In this document: piece after piece, positions 44,761 through 52,746 of the stretch | How positions within the stretch are numbered: position 1 is the stretch's first letter | Layout: every line of letters starts with the position of its first letter | From: Carnobacterium_B sp045617425 | GTDB taxonomy: Bacteria > Bacillota > Bacilli > Lactobacillales > Carnobacteriaceae | Length of the DNA stretch: 52,776 nt | Direction: 5' to 3' | Assembly (NCBI RefSeq): GCF_045617425.1 | Contig: NZ_JAZLIO010000017.1 | Location: 1-52,776, forward strand | The notes under the pieces: generated by a model | The model's database searches: none | Told to the model about the DNA's origin: nothing | What the model saw: only the letters and a program-made list of their open reading frames with translations | Position numbers and translations under genes: made by a program

Positions 44761-44791
44761 ATTTATCCCTCTTTCATCTCTTTTTAAAAAC

Positions 44792-44839
44792 AAAAAATCG
44801 CCCTATGAATGCAGATTACTATCTGTACTCATAGGACGA
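44792..44839 (-). terminator. T-box terminator of leuS
   Basis: On the minus strand an 18-base arm (44822-44839) pairs with 44798-44815 with few mismatches, and six T follow. It is the termination half of the T-box switch. Confidence 0.88.
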
Positions 44840-45060
44840 CTAAATAATTAATTATTCGTGGTACCACCTATGTTTTCTCCAATCATTCTTTTGTTAACAG
44901 AATGATTGCAGACTCCTCATACCCTTAACGCAGGTGCTACGTCTTTGTCTACTTTAATTTCAACAAAGCAACTCTAAAGGCGAGTTCGAAAGTCTTTTTT
45001 ATGCATTCCCACCAACCATGCACTCTCTCAAAAAAAATCGTTTCTACTATTCCTTTTCAC
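44795..45060 (-). ncRNA. T-box riboswitch (leucine) upstream of leuS
   Basis: The canonical T-box AGGTGGTACCACG is present on the minus strand (44857-44869), followed by the terminator hairpin and preceded by a Stem I-like region. The likely specifier is CUC (Leu) at 44982-44984, in the context GAACTCGCC. Uncharged tRNA-Leu would pair with the specifier and the T-box bulge, stabilise the antiterminator and switch leuS on. A possible promoter is TTGCTC-17-TAAAAT around 45083-45110. Confidence 0.92.
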
Positions 45061-45088
45061 TGTTTTTTTCTATTGACTTCATTTTAAC

Positions 45089-45110
45089 AAAAAATTGCTC
45101 CTGGAGCAAT
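45089..45110 (-). terminator. small terminator after the YbjQ remnant
   Basis: ATTGCTCC/GGAGCAAT with a minimal loop, followed on the minus strand by six T. It probably once ended the ybjQ-like gene and now overlaps the presumed leuS promoter. Confidence 0.6.
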
Positions 45111-45156
45111 AAGAAAAGTAATCTGTTCGGTTCAACTTTTCTGTTAAAATTTTTAT

Positions 45157-45379
45157 TTAAGTAAAATTTTTCAGTTTTACTGCTGTTCCACTACAAGTCA
45201 CCATAATCATTCCATTATCTGATCCTAAGGTTTCATAATCCATTTTCACTCCAACAATAACATATGCCCCAACGCCTATATCCTTTCATTAAGTTAATAA
45301 CAGAAATAACTTTGCCAAATACAAATCCTTCATAAAATGAAATTTCAAAACCTTTAATGATTGTTGTTGTAACAATCTT
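45157..45379 (-). pseudogene. YbjQ/DUF74 family remnant
   Basis: On the minus strand, codons from about 45379 read KIVTTTIIKGFEISFYEGFV, the N-terminus of YbjQ-like (DUF74, putative metal-binding) proteins, but the start ATG is now AAG. After VISVIN the frame is lost and the central part of the protein is missing. One frame over, the C-terminus resumes as ALGAYVIVGVKMDYETLGSD ... MVTCSGTAVKL and ends at TAA 45157. About 75 codons remain of roughly 105, so this is a decayed gene with an internal deletion and frameshift. Confidence 0.75.
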
Positions 45380-45444
45380 TGTCCTCGCTCCCTATCATTT
45401 ATCATGGAAATCGATTTTGGTGATGATATAAAATTTTATTGGAA

Positions 45445-45482
45445 AACAAAAACGAAGACCCAACTTTTGTCGAGTCCCCGTT
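45445..45482 (-). terminator. intrinsic terminator of the LysM glucosaminidase gene
   Basis: An 11-bp stem with several G-U pairs (45451-45461 with 45472-45482) and a T-rich tail on the minus strand, directly after the stop codon. Confidence 0.65.
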
Positions 45483-45486
45483 ATTA

Positions 45487-48102
45487 TTATTTGATAATCA
45501 AAGTTTGGTCAACAAATATAACATCTGATTTTAAATAGTTGGCTGTTTTTATTTCTGAAATAGACATACCATATTTTTGAGCAATATCCCATAGAGTGTC
45601 GCCACTTACAACTTTATGCGTTCTTGATGTAGTTGGTTTAGTTATTTGGACAGAACTAGAAGCTGTAACATTTTTTACTACTAATGTTTGACCAATACTG
45701 ATTGCATCTGTTGATAGTTTGTTCCATGTTTTCAAGTTTGAAACAGTTACACCGTATTTTGAACTGATTCCAGTCAACGTGTCGCCTGATTTTACTGTGT
45801 ATGACGTACTACTTGTATTTCCAGTGCTTGGTGCTGGTGTTGTTGTTCCACCTGACGTTGATCCACCTTTAATCGTTAAAGCTTGATTCACGTAGATTGT
45901 ATCTGATTTTAAGTTGTTCCATGATTTCAAGTTCGAAACTGATACGCCATATTTTGACGCGATAGCTGTCAATGTATCGCCTGATTTCACTTTGTAAGAC
46001 GTACTGCTTGTATTTCCAGTGCTTGGTGCTGGTGTTGTTGTTCCACCACCTGACGTTGATCCACCTTTGATCGTTAAAGCTTGATTCACATAGATTGTAT
46101 CTGATTTTAAGTTGTTCCATGATTTCAAGTTTGAAACAGTTAAACCGTATTTTGAACTGATTCCAGTCAACGTGTCGCCTGATTTTACTGTGTATGACGT
46201 ACTGCTTGTGTTTCCAGTGCTTGGTGCTGGTGTTGTTGTTCCACCTGACGTTGATCCACCTTTGATCGACAATGTTTGGTTCACATATATCATATCTGAC
46301 TTTAAGCTGTTCCACGATTTCAAGTTCGAAACTGATACGCCATATTTTGATGCAATAGCTGTCAATGTGTCGCCTGATTTCACTTTATAAGATGTACTGC
46401 TCGTATTACCTGCATCTGGTGTTGAAACGTTATTATTATCATTTGATACCGGAGTACTCGGCGTTGTTGGTGCTGTTTCTCCAGAAGACTTCGTGTCATA
46501 TTGCGTTAAGTTATAAGTTTTTATGATAGCATTTAACTTAGAAGCATAGCTAGGATCCGTTGCGTATCGTCCTTGTAACCATGCGGTCGCTTCATATGCA
46601 CTGTTTGAATTACTGGCCCATGCACCTGAGTAATAGCCATTATCCCAAGAAGTTCCTCTTTTTAAGAGGTTAGCGTTATCTTGCAATGATTCAGCATACG
46701 ATGGATACTTCTTGAAGTTTTGCGGGATATAAATCCAACCTGTTGAAGAACTCCATTCAGATGTATACATTGTAACAGTATTGCCATTGTAACTTCCTTT
46801 TATACCAAATAAATTATAGTTTGGACTAGTTGATAATTTACTAGTACCATAACCGCTCTCTAATGCTGCTTGAGCAATCATAACCGAAGCATACAAATTA
46901 TTATCTGCAGCTACTTGTTTTGCATATGATGTAATGGCATTAACAAATCCAGCAGGTGTTGATGCATCTGCAATGGCATTATTAGTATTGGTTGGCGTTG
47001 CTGTTGGTGTACTTTTTGACGCAGTTTCATTTAAAGCTAAAACTTGTCCAATTTTAATAAGATCTGTTGATAGTTTATTCCATTTTTTTAATTGTGCTAC
47101 TGTGACGTTATTAGCTCTACTAATTTTGTTTAATGTATCACCAGACTTAACGGTATATGTTTTAGCTTTTTCTACAGCCGTTGTTGCTACTGTAGTTGCT
47201 GTAGTTGCTGTAGTTGCTAATTTTTTAGGCGAAGTCGTATCTGCTATTTTAGCTGAAGTTGTTGCTACTTTAGGAGTTACGACTTTAGCTTTTTCTACAA
47301 TACTTTCTTCTTTAGCTGGTTCTGTTACTGGTTTTGTTACTGGTTCTGTTACTTTGTCTTCTGTTACTTTGTCTTCTGTTACTTCATCTTCTGAAGTAGT
47401 TTGTTCTTCTATAATTTCTGATTCAATAGGTTCACTATTAGCCTCATCATTATTATCTACTACTTCTATTTCGGGCTCTTCTATAACTACTGCAGCAGTA
47501 TCTTCAGCTTGTTCATTGACAGTTTCTTTTTCGGGTACAGCAACTTCAGATTCGTCTAACTCTTCTGAGTTGTCCTTTTCTAATGTATCATTAGTTAGAT
47601 TTTCAGTTTCTTCACTATCAGGGTCATTTGATTCATCTATTGGTTCAAAAGATGTAGATGTTTCTGTCTCTTTGTTTAATTCTGCTTTTTCTATAGCTAT
47701 TGTAAGTAATTCATCAATTTCTTCGATTGATAACTCGTCAAATGATAAAGGCTCAAAATCTTCAGGTGACAGAACTGATTTAAGTTCATTGATAAGTTGT
47801 TGTTTTTCAGTGGCATCTTCTGGTATGTAATCGCTATTGTCTGCTTCTATGGCTTCTTTTTGGCCTTCTTCAGATGCAGTATCATTCTGTCCAATTGTTT
47901 CTTCCAATTTTTTGCTACTGGTCTCAGCTAATTCATTTGCACTAGCTGATGCAGAGAATGTTGGAAATGCTAGTAAACTCACTAATAAAGTCGTACTGAA
48001 AACAGCTGTTCCTTTTTTGATCAATCCATTAGCGTTTTCTGATTGAACAAAGCTTTTTTGATTTTTTACAGCTGAAATTCTTTCTTTTCTTGTTTTTTCC
48101 AA
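45487..48102 (-). CDS. LysM-anchored peptidoglycan N-acetylglucosaminidase (AtlA/MurA-like autolysin)
   Basis: A secreted autolysin of 871 residues. In order: a long signal peptide (about 1-55, with a KKGTAVFSTTLLVSLLAF core), an acidic Glu/Asp/Ser/Thr-rich region (about 56-300), one LysM (about 315-358), a GH73 glucosaminidase domain (about 380-540; MIAQAALESGYGTS carries the catalytic Glu, NYNLFGIKG is typical), then five C-terminal LysM repeats (569-871). It cleaves glycan strands and the LysMs bind GlcNAc in the wall. The middle LysMs are near-identical copies joined by GGSTSGG/TPAPSTGNTSSTS linkers. The start is TTG 48102, 8 bases after AGGAGG. Confidence 0.92.
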   Translation of the reverse strand: MEKTRKERISAVKNQKSFVQSENANGLIKKGTAVFSTTLLVSLLAFPTFSASASANELAETSSKKLEETIGQNDTASEEGQKEAIEADNSDYIPEDATEKQQLINELKSVLSPEDFEPLSFDELSIEEIDELLTIAIEKAELNKETETSTSFEPIDESNDPDSEETENLTNDTLEKDNSEELDESEVAVPEKETVNEQAEDTAAVVIEEPEIEVVDNNDEANSEPIESEIIEEQTTSEDEVTEDKVTEDKVTEPVTKPVTEPAKEESIVEKAKVVTPKVATTSAKIADTTSPKKLATTATTATTVATTAVEKAKTYTVKSGDTLNKISRANNVTVAQLKKWNKLSTDLIKIGQVLALNETASKSTPTATPTNTNNAIADASTPAGFVNAITSYAKQVAADNNLYASVMIAQAALESGYGTSKLSTSPNYNLFGIKGSYNGNTVTMYTSEWSSSTGWIYIPQNFKKYPSYAESLQDNANLLKRGTSWDNGYYSGAWASNSNSAYEATAWLQGRYATDPSYASKLNAIIKTYNLTQYDTKSSGETAPTTPSTPVSNDNNNVSTPDAGNTSSTSYKVKSGDTLTAIASKYGVSVSNLKSWNSLKSDMIYVNQTLSIKGGSTSGGTTTPAPSTGNTSSTSYTVKSGDTLTGISSKYGLTVSNLKSWNNLKSDTIYVNQALTIKGGSTSGGGTTTPAPSTGNTSSTSYKVKSGDTLTAIASKYGVSVSNLKSWNNLKSDTIYVNQALTIKGGSTSGGTTTPAPSTGNTSSTSYTVKSGDTLTGISSKYGVTVSNLKTWNKLSTDAISIGQTLVVKNVTASSSVQITKPTTSRTHKVVSGDTLWDIAQKYGMSISEIKTANYLKSDVIFVDQTLIIK
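45780..46400 (-). repeat. tandem LysM-encoding DNA repeats (period about 195-198 bases)
   Basis: Near-identical units recur within the autolysin gene; the segment ccagtgcttggtgctggtgt recurs at about 45821, 46016 and 46214. Spacings of 195 and 198 bases match 65- and 66-residue LysM-plus-linker units, the extra codon being one Gly in a linker. Alternating units carry SYKVKSGDTL/AIASKYGVS and SYTVKSGDTL/GISSKYG, pointing to duplication of a two-LysM block. Confidence 0.9.
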
Positions 48103-48444
48103 AGTGAGTACCTCCTATTTTTATTTTTCACCATTTTTAGGGGTAAATTTCATAATACTATTGCTATTTTATTATATCTTTACCACACTTATAATGAAAG
48201 CTTAACTTAAGCAGATGATGGATTTTTAATAAACGTTACACAAACGTAATATACTGCAATTACTTGTTTTATGTATACCGTAAGAAAATAGATCATTCTT
48301 TAAATACTTGATTTTTTTCATTATCTTTCTTAAATGATCTCTGTTCCTTTTAGTTTATTCTACTCAATAAATATGCTAAACTTATTCTTCAAGAGTACAC
48401 GAGTTTTTGATGTGCTTATTTTATAGAAAGTATGAGAAAAAATC
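48103..48444. other. divergent intergenic region
   Basis: 342 bases between the autolysin and PAP2 genes. On the minus strand TATAAT (about 48175) with an upstream TTTCAT could be the autolysin promoter. A single TGTAAC half-site lies near 48240, without the partner needed for a WalR box. No ORF or RNA structure is apparent. Confidence 0.4.
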
Positions 48445-49104
48445 ATGAAATCATCTACTAACAAGCCCTTTTACACCTCCGCTAATTTTTTGACCAGCAT
48501 ACTGTTATTACTCCCATTTGGTGTATTTGCTTTTGGAGTAGCCCAACAGTCAGAATGGCTAAACTCATTTGATCAATTTTTCGCTTCTCCATTTTTAGTC
48601 AATCGTTCTTCTGTAAAAACAACATTTTATTCTTTAATAACCGATTTAGGAGGTACTTTTTGCATTTTACTACTGACTGTTTTAGTGAGTCTTTACTTTT
48701 TAGGACAAAAAAAAGATTCCAAAACCGCTTATTGGTTTATTTTTAATGTTGCTCTTGGAGCAGGGTTGTTAAATCAACTGGTAAAGTTTCTTTTCCAAAG
48801 AACACGTCCTACTATTGAACACCTTATCTTACAAGATGGATATAGCTTTCCTAGTGGTCATTCTATGGCTTCCTTGATTTGTTACGGTGGAATCGCCTTT
48901 TTAATTATTCAGTTCACGAGTAAAAAATGGACCAAATGGGTAGTTGGTCTATTAGCAGCTTTACTCATCATAATTATTGGGATCAGTCGAATCTATTTAG
49001 GCGTTCATTTTCCATCAGATGTCATTGGTGGTTTTTGCTTAGCAGGTTCTTGGTTATTACTTTCTACTGCTTTTTATTTTAATAAAATAAGAAGTCACAC
49101 TTAA
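48445..49104 (+). CDS. PAP2-family membrane phosphatase
   Basis: A 219-residue, six-helix integral membrane phosphatase. All three PAP2 motifs are visible: KFLFQRTRP (motif 1), PSGHSMAS with the catalytic His (motif 2) and SRIYLGVHFPSDVIGG (motif 3). Members remove phosphate from undecaprenyl pyrophosphate, phosphatidate or PG-phosphate on the outer face of the membrane. A carrier-lipid role (UppP/BcrC-like) is possible, and DUF368 in this window handles the product, but specificity cannot be read. The ribosome site is weak. Confidence 0.9.
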   Translation: MKSSTNKPFYTSANFLTSILLLLPFGVFAFGVAQQSEWLNSFDQFFASPFLVNRSSVKTTFYSLITDLGGTFCILLLTVLVSLYFLGQKKDSKTAYWFIFNVALGAGLLNQLVKFLFQRTRPTIEHLILQDGYSFPSGHSMASLICYGGIAFLIIQFTSKKWTKWVVGLLAALLIIIIGISRIYLGVHFPSDVIGGFCLAGSWLLLSTAFYFNKIRSHT

Positions 49105-49162
49105 TTAACCAATTTATTTTGTAAAGATTGTTTAATCAATCTAGAAAGTAACTTGTAATCTG

Positions 49163-49197
49163 AGAGACAGAGTTGAACCAAACTCTGTCTCTTTTTT
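49163..49197 (+). terminator. intrinsic terminator of the PAP2 gene
   Basis: AGAGACAGAGTT pairs perfectly with AACTCTGTCTCT around GAACCA, followed by five or six T. Confidence 0.92.
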
Positions 49198-49272
49198 ATA
49201 GTTAGATATAAATAAGTACATGTTAAAATTGAATAAACTAATTTATTTAACTGTACATAGGAGGAATTAGCT

Positions 49273-49836
49273 ATGCTTGATAATGCACTACACTATAGTC
49301 GCACATTGTTAACAAACACTCTACTACCTGGAGATAGTGTCATTGATGCAACTGTTGGAAATGGAAATGATACCGTTCTCTTGGCAACATTGGTCGGTAA
49401 AAACGGAAAGGTCTATGGTTTTGATTTACAAAAAAAAGCTATTGAAAAAACAAAAGAAAAACTTTTATTAACTGGACTCTTCAATCAGGTAAAGCTTTTC
49501 AATCAAGGGCATGAAAAAATAGGATCTGTATTACCACAAGATACTCTTATAGCAGGAGCAATTTTTAATTTAGGCTACCTACCTAACGGAGACAAAACAA
49601 TTATTACCACAGCAGAAACTACTTTGATAGCTATTAAAGAAATACTACCCCGACTAAGAAAAGGAGGATTACTCCTACTAGTTGTCTATTCTGGTCATAT
49701 TGGAGGAAAAGAAGAAAAAGATACCACTCTAACTTATGTCCAAACACTCTCTCAAGCTGACTATACTGTTTTACGTTACGACTTTCTAAACCAAAAAAAC
49801 AACCCTCCTTTACTCATTACTATTGAAAAAAAATAA
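49273..49836 (+). CDS. mnmM: tRNA (mnm5s2U) methyltransferase MnmM (YtqB)
   Basis: A 187-residue class I SAM methyltransferase. Motif I is VIDATVGNGNDTVLLA, with GFDLQKKAIEKT after it and NLGYLPNGDKTI as the catalytic-loop segment, matching the YtqB family. YtqB was recently identified as MnmM, the Gram-positive enzyme that methylates 5-aminomethyl-2-thiouridine at the wobble position of tRNA, replacing the MnmC methylase domain. The ATG follows GGAGG by 8 bases. Stand-alone, convergent with metK. Confidence 0.85.
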   Translation: MLDNALHYSRTLLTNTLLPGDSVIDATVGNGNDTVLLATLVGKNGKVYGFDLQKKAIEKTKEKLLLTGLFNQVKLFNQGHEKIGSVLPQDTLIAGAIFNLGYLPNGDKTIITTAETTLIAIKEILPRLRKGGLLLLVVYSGHIGGKEEKDTTLTYVQTLSQADYTVLRYDFLNQKNNPPLLITIEKK

Positions 49837-49837
49837 A

Positions 49838-49872
49838 AAAAGGGAACTAAGGTTGGCCCCTCGTTCCCTTTA
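49838..49872. terminator. bidirectional intrinsic terminator
   Basis: AAAGGGAAC pairs with GTTCCCTTT between the convergent mnmM and metK genes; A- and T-runs flank it. Confidence 0.75.
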
Positions 49873-49889
49873 ATTTCTAGTTAGCATGT

Positions 49890-51080
49890 TTATTCAGCTA
49901 AAAATGCTTTTAAACTTTCAACTTTATCTGTATGTTCCCAAGTCAAATCAATGTCCGTACGTCCAAAATGTCCGTACGCTGCTGTTTGTTTATAAATAGG
50001 TCTTTGTAAATCTAGCATTTTGATAATACCAGCTGGTCTTAAATCAAAATTAGCACGTACTGCCTCAATTAAACGAGATTCAGCAACTGAACCAGTATCA
50101 AATGTATCTATAGCAATTGATACTGGATGAGCAACTCCTATTGCATAAGCTAACTGTACTTCACATTTATCTGCAAAACCTGCAGCTACAATATTTTTAG
50201 CGATATAACGAGCTGCATAACTTGCTGATCTGTCCACTTTTGTAGGATCTTTCCCAGAAAAAGCCCCTCCACCATGACGAGCATATCCGCCATAAGTGTC
50301 GACTATAATTTTTCGTCCTGTTAATCCGGCATCTCCTTGAGGTCCACCAATTACAAAGCGACCAGTTGGATTGATAAAATATTTAGTATCTTCATCTAAT
50401 AATTCACTAGGAATTTCATGATTGATTACTAATTCAATCATATCTTTTTTCAATAATTCATATGTGACATCTGGATGATGTTGAGTACTAATAACTATTG
50501 TATCTACACGCAATGGCTTATTATTTTCATCATATTCAACTGTAACTTGAGCTTTTGCATCCGGTCTTAAGTAAGAAACAAGCTTTTCCTTTCTAACTAC
50601 AGCTAGACGCTTTGTTAAACGATGACTCAATGAAATTGGCAATGGCATTAATTCTGGTGTTTCATTTACAGCAAAACCAAACATTAACCCTTGATCACCC
50701 GCACCAATTTTATCCATTTCATCTTGATTGGTTTCTTTAGACTCTAGCGAATCATCAACACCTTGAGCAATATCTTTTGATTGTTCATCAATAGATACAA
50801 TCACTGCACACGTGTCAGCATCAAATCCGTATTTAGCTCTTGTATATCCAATTTCACGAATTGTATCACGCACCGTCTTTTGAATATCTACATAAGTTGA
50901 AGTAGATATTTCCCCAGCTACTAATACTAATCCTGTTGTTACAATTGTTTCGCATGCTACTCTAGCATCTGGATCCTTTGATAAAATTGCATCCAATATA
51001 GCATCACTAACTTGATCTGCTATTTTATCTGGATGTCCTTCTGAAACAGATTCAGAAGTAAATAATTTTCTTTCAGTCAT
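49890..51080 (-). CDS. metK: S-adenosylmethionine synthetase
   Basis: A 396-residue enzyme making SAM from methionine and ATP. Signatures are FTSESVSEGHPDKIADQVSD at the N-terminus, GAGDQGLMFGFA, and GGGAFSGKDPTKVDRSA as the phosphate-binding loop. The ATG follows a GGGGG Shine-Dalgarno that belongs to an SMK-box riboswitch, so translation is shut off when SAM is abundant. The product feeds the methyltransferases in this window (YrrT, MnmM, YsgA-like) and the YrrT/Mcc recycling genes. Confidence 0.97.
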   Translation of the reverse strand: MTERKLFTSESVSEGHPDKIADQVSDAILDAILSKDPDARVACETIVTTGLVLVAGEISTSTYVDIQKTVRDTIREIGYTRAKYGFDADTCAVIVSIDEQSKDIAQGVDDSLESKETNQDEMDKIGAGDQGLMFGFAVNETPELMPLPISLSHRLTKRLAVVRKEKLVSYLRPDAKAQVTVEYDENNKPLRVDTIVISTQHHPDVTYELLKKDMIELVINHEIPSELLDEDTKYFINPTGRFVIGGPQGDAGLTGRKIIVDTYGGYARHGGGAFSGKDPTKVDRSASYAARYIAKNIVAAGFADKCEVQLAYAIGVAHPVSIAIDTFDTGSVAESRLIEAVRANFDLRPAGIIKMLDLQRPIYKQTAAYGHFGRTDIDLTWEHTDKVESLKAFLAE

Positions 51081-51087
51081 TACTTTG

Positions 51088-51166
51088 TTCCCCCTTTAAT
51101 TTTTCGGTTACAAGGCTTCTCCACTTTTAAAGTGAATCCTCTCGGGAATCCGATTTGCAAACCTTA
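51088..51166 (-). ncRNA. SMK-box (SAM-III) riboswitch of metK
   Basis: On the minus strand the leader reads AAGGTTTGCAAA, GGATTCCCGAGAGGATTC, a short AACTTTAAAAGTGG-like helix, GCCTTGTAACC, and then the GGGGG ribosome site (51090-51094). This is the layout of the Enterococcus-type SMK box, in which SAM favours pairing that hides the Shine-Dalgarno. It starts shortly after an extended -10 (TGGTAAAAT). Confidence 0.92.
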
Positions 51167-51340
51167 TACATTTTACCATAATTCGTACTTTATTAGTATT
51201 AAATCTACAAAAAATAGTTAATTTGATCAAAACCACCATGCTTTCTAGTCAATCAACCTATTTATTCTTCTTTTCTCTATACCATTACCCCTTTTTTAGG
51301 TAAAATAAGATTAGACAAATCATTAAAAGGAGTTTTTTCA

Positions 51341-52180
51341 TTGGTGCACTCTATTTATAAATCATTCACACATTATCTTTATCATCCTTTATTTTTAGTT
51401 CTCGTTATTCCTTTATCTTATTTATTAATAGGTACACTCTATGCTGGTCAATATAGTTCCTTTAATGTTATACGTTTTCTTCTATTATATAGTTTTATTT
51501 TTTTAAATCATTTATTAGGAAATTTTTTATTTAAAACAATCAAATCGTCTTTTTCATTTAATCATATTCCATTTCTTCTATTTGAACTATTAAATCTACT
51601 GCTCATCTATTACTTTGCTTACAACATTCATTACTTAGTAGGGTTATTATGTTTCTTCTATAGTTTGGTAATTCATTTGCAATTTTATCTCGTTAAACAA
51701 GGTTATCCATGGCTGATGTTATTTTTTTCGAGTGTATTTAAGGGTGGCATATTAACCTACCTGAGTTTTTTTGTTCAAGCAAATTTCATCCCTAACACAC
51801 TTTTTTATTGGAGTATACCTTTAATACTAATGGTCTTCTTAGTTGAGCTAGGAAAACTTCAATTAAATTATACAAAAATTAATGAACAGTTAAACGATCA
51901 TAATCCAAATAACTTTTTTTTAGACCACAAACACTTTCAACGTATTGTTTTATATTTACTCATTCTGATTTATGTAGTCAGTTTCGTCCTTTTTATTCCT
52001 ACTTTCAAGAGCCTATCGTTTATCTTTATACTTACCTTACCTTTTACTATCAAGGTGGTTCAATTATTTTTTTCCACAAAAGAATCTATTTCAGCTCAAT
52101 TAACACAAAGAACTTTGCAACTCTGTGCCATTTCTTTTTTTATCTCTATTAGTATTATGCTCTTCATTTATACTTTTTAA
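51341..52180 (+). CDS. polytopic membrane protein of unknown function
   Basis: A 279-residue, very hydrophobic protein with about eight or nine helices, rich in Phe/Leu/Ile/Tyr. I use the TTG at 51341, 8 bases after AAGGAG; a GTG is the next codon. The overall helix pattern recalls UbiA prenyltransferases, but the NDxxDxxxD motifs of that family are missing, so I do not assign it. It is divergent from metK and ends in a hairpin at 52191-52227. Confidence 0.6.
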   Translation: MVHSIYKSFTHYLYHPLFLVLVIPLSYLLIGTLYAGQYSSFNVIRFLLLYSFIFLNHLLGNFLFKTIKSSFSFNHIPFLLFELLNLLLIYYFAYNIHYLVGLLCFFYSLVIHLQFYLVKQGYPWLMLFFSSVFKGGILTYLSFFVQANFIPNTLFYWSIPLILMVFLVELGKLQLNYTKINEQLNDHNPNNFFLDHKHFQRIVLYLLILIYVVSFVLFIPTFKSLSFIFILTLPFTIKVVQLFFSTKESISAQLTQRTLQLCAISFFISISIMLFIYTF

Positions 52181-52190
52181 GGATATTCTC

Positions 52191-52227
52191 GTAAAGGCAT
52201 CACTCGTCATGCGAGTGATGCCTTTAC
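52191..52227 (+). terminator. hairpin after the membrane-protein gene
   Basis: A perfect 16-bp stem (GTAAAGGCATCACTCG and its complement) with a 5-base loop. The T-tail is weak, but stem length and place suggest a terminator. Confidence 0.75.
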
Positions 52228-52241
52228 TTGTTTATTACACT

Positions 52242-52280
52242 AAAAAAAGGATAAGAGAAAAATTCTCTTATCCTTTTTTT
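52242..52280. terminator. terminator of the tRNA cluster
   Basis: AAAAAAAGGATAAGAGAA pairs perfectly with TTCTCTTATCCTTTTTTT. It closes the leftward tRNA operon and may also stop rightward transcription. Confidence 0.9.
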
Positions 52281-52293
52281 CAGCTTATTTTTA

Positions 52294-52365
52294 TGACCCG
52301 TACGGGAATCGAACCCGTGATACCGCCGTGAAAGGGCGGTGTCTTAACCGCTTGACCAACGGGCC
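52294..52365 (-). tRNA. tRNA-Glu (TTC)
   Basis: 72 bases with a full cloverleaf: acceptor GGCCCGT/ACGGGTC, anticodon stem CCGCC/GGCGG with loop CTTTCAC giving anticodon TTC, T-loop GGTTCGATTCC. Discriminator A; CCA is not encoded. Last gene of the cluster. Confidence 0.95.
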
Positions 52366-52386
52366 AATCTATAAATTTTAGTACAA

Positions 52387-52460
<74 letters not shown>

Positions 52461-52469
52461 AAAAAAAAA

Positions 52470-52540
52470 AGCGGGTGACGAGAATCGAACTCGCATCAAC
52501 AGCTTGGAAGGCTGTGGTTTTACCACTAAACTACACCCGC
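52470..52540 (-). tRNA. tRNA-Gly (TCC)
   Basis: 71 bases; acceptor GCGGGTG/CACCCGC, anticodon loop CTTCCAA with TCC, T-loop AGTTCGATTCT. Discriminator T. Confidence 0.95.
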
Positions 52541-52550
52541 ATTAAAAAAG

Positions 52551-52623
52551 TGGCCCGGGACAGAATCGAACTGCCGACACCTTGAGCTTCAATCAAGTGC
52601 TCTACCAACTGAGCTACCGGGCC
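52551..52623 (-). tRNA. tRNA-Phe (GAA)
   Basis: 73 bases; acceptor GGCCCGG/CCGGGCC, anticodon stem CTTGA/TCAAG with loop TTGAAGC giving GAA and G37, T-loop AGTTCGATTCT. Confidence 0.93.
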
Positions 52624-52637
52624 AAGTATTCAATTAA

Positions 52638-52710
52638 CGGTCTCGACGGGAATCGAACCCGCGATCTTCTGCGTGACAGGCAGACATGTTAACCCCTACA
52701 CCACGAGACC
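52638..52710 (-). tRNA. tRNA-Asp (GTC)
   Basis: 73 bases; acceptor GGTCTCG/CGAGACC, anticodon loop CTGTCAC with GTC, T-loop GGTTCGATTCC. Discriminator G as expected for Asp. Confidence 0.95.
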
Positions 52711-52746
52711 TTTACTTTTAAAACTATCTTTTTCTCAAAAGATAAA

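Noticed and set aside
45780..46400. Possible CRISPR-like direct repeats
   Set aside because: Period of 195-198 bases, in frame, encoding LysM domains; there are no short repeats with unique spacers.
46934..47830. Long plus-strand open frame opposite the autolysin
   Set aside because: It is a low-complexity Val/Ser/Thr shadow of the acidic repeat-rich coding strand.
51341..52180. UbiA-type prenyltransferase
   Set aside because: The helix pattern is similar but the aspartate-rich motifs are absent, so the gene is left as unknown.
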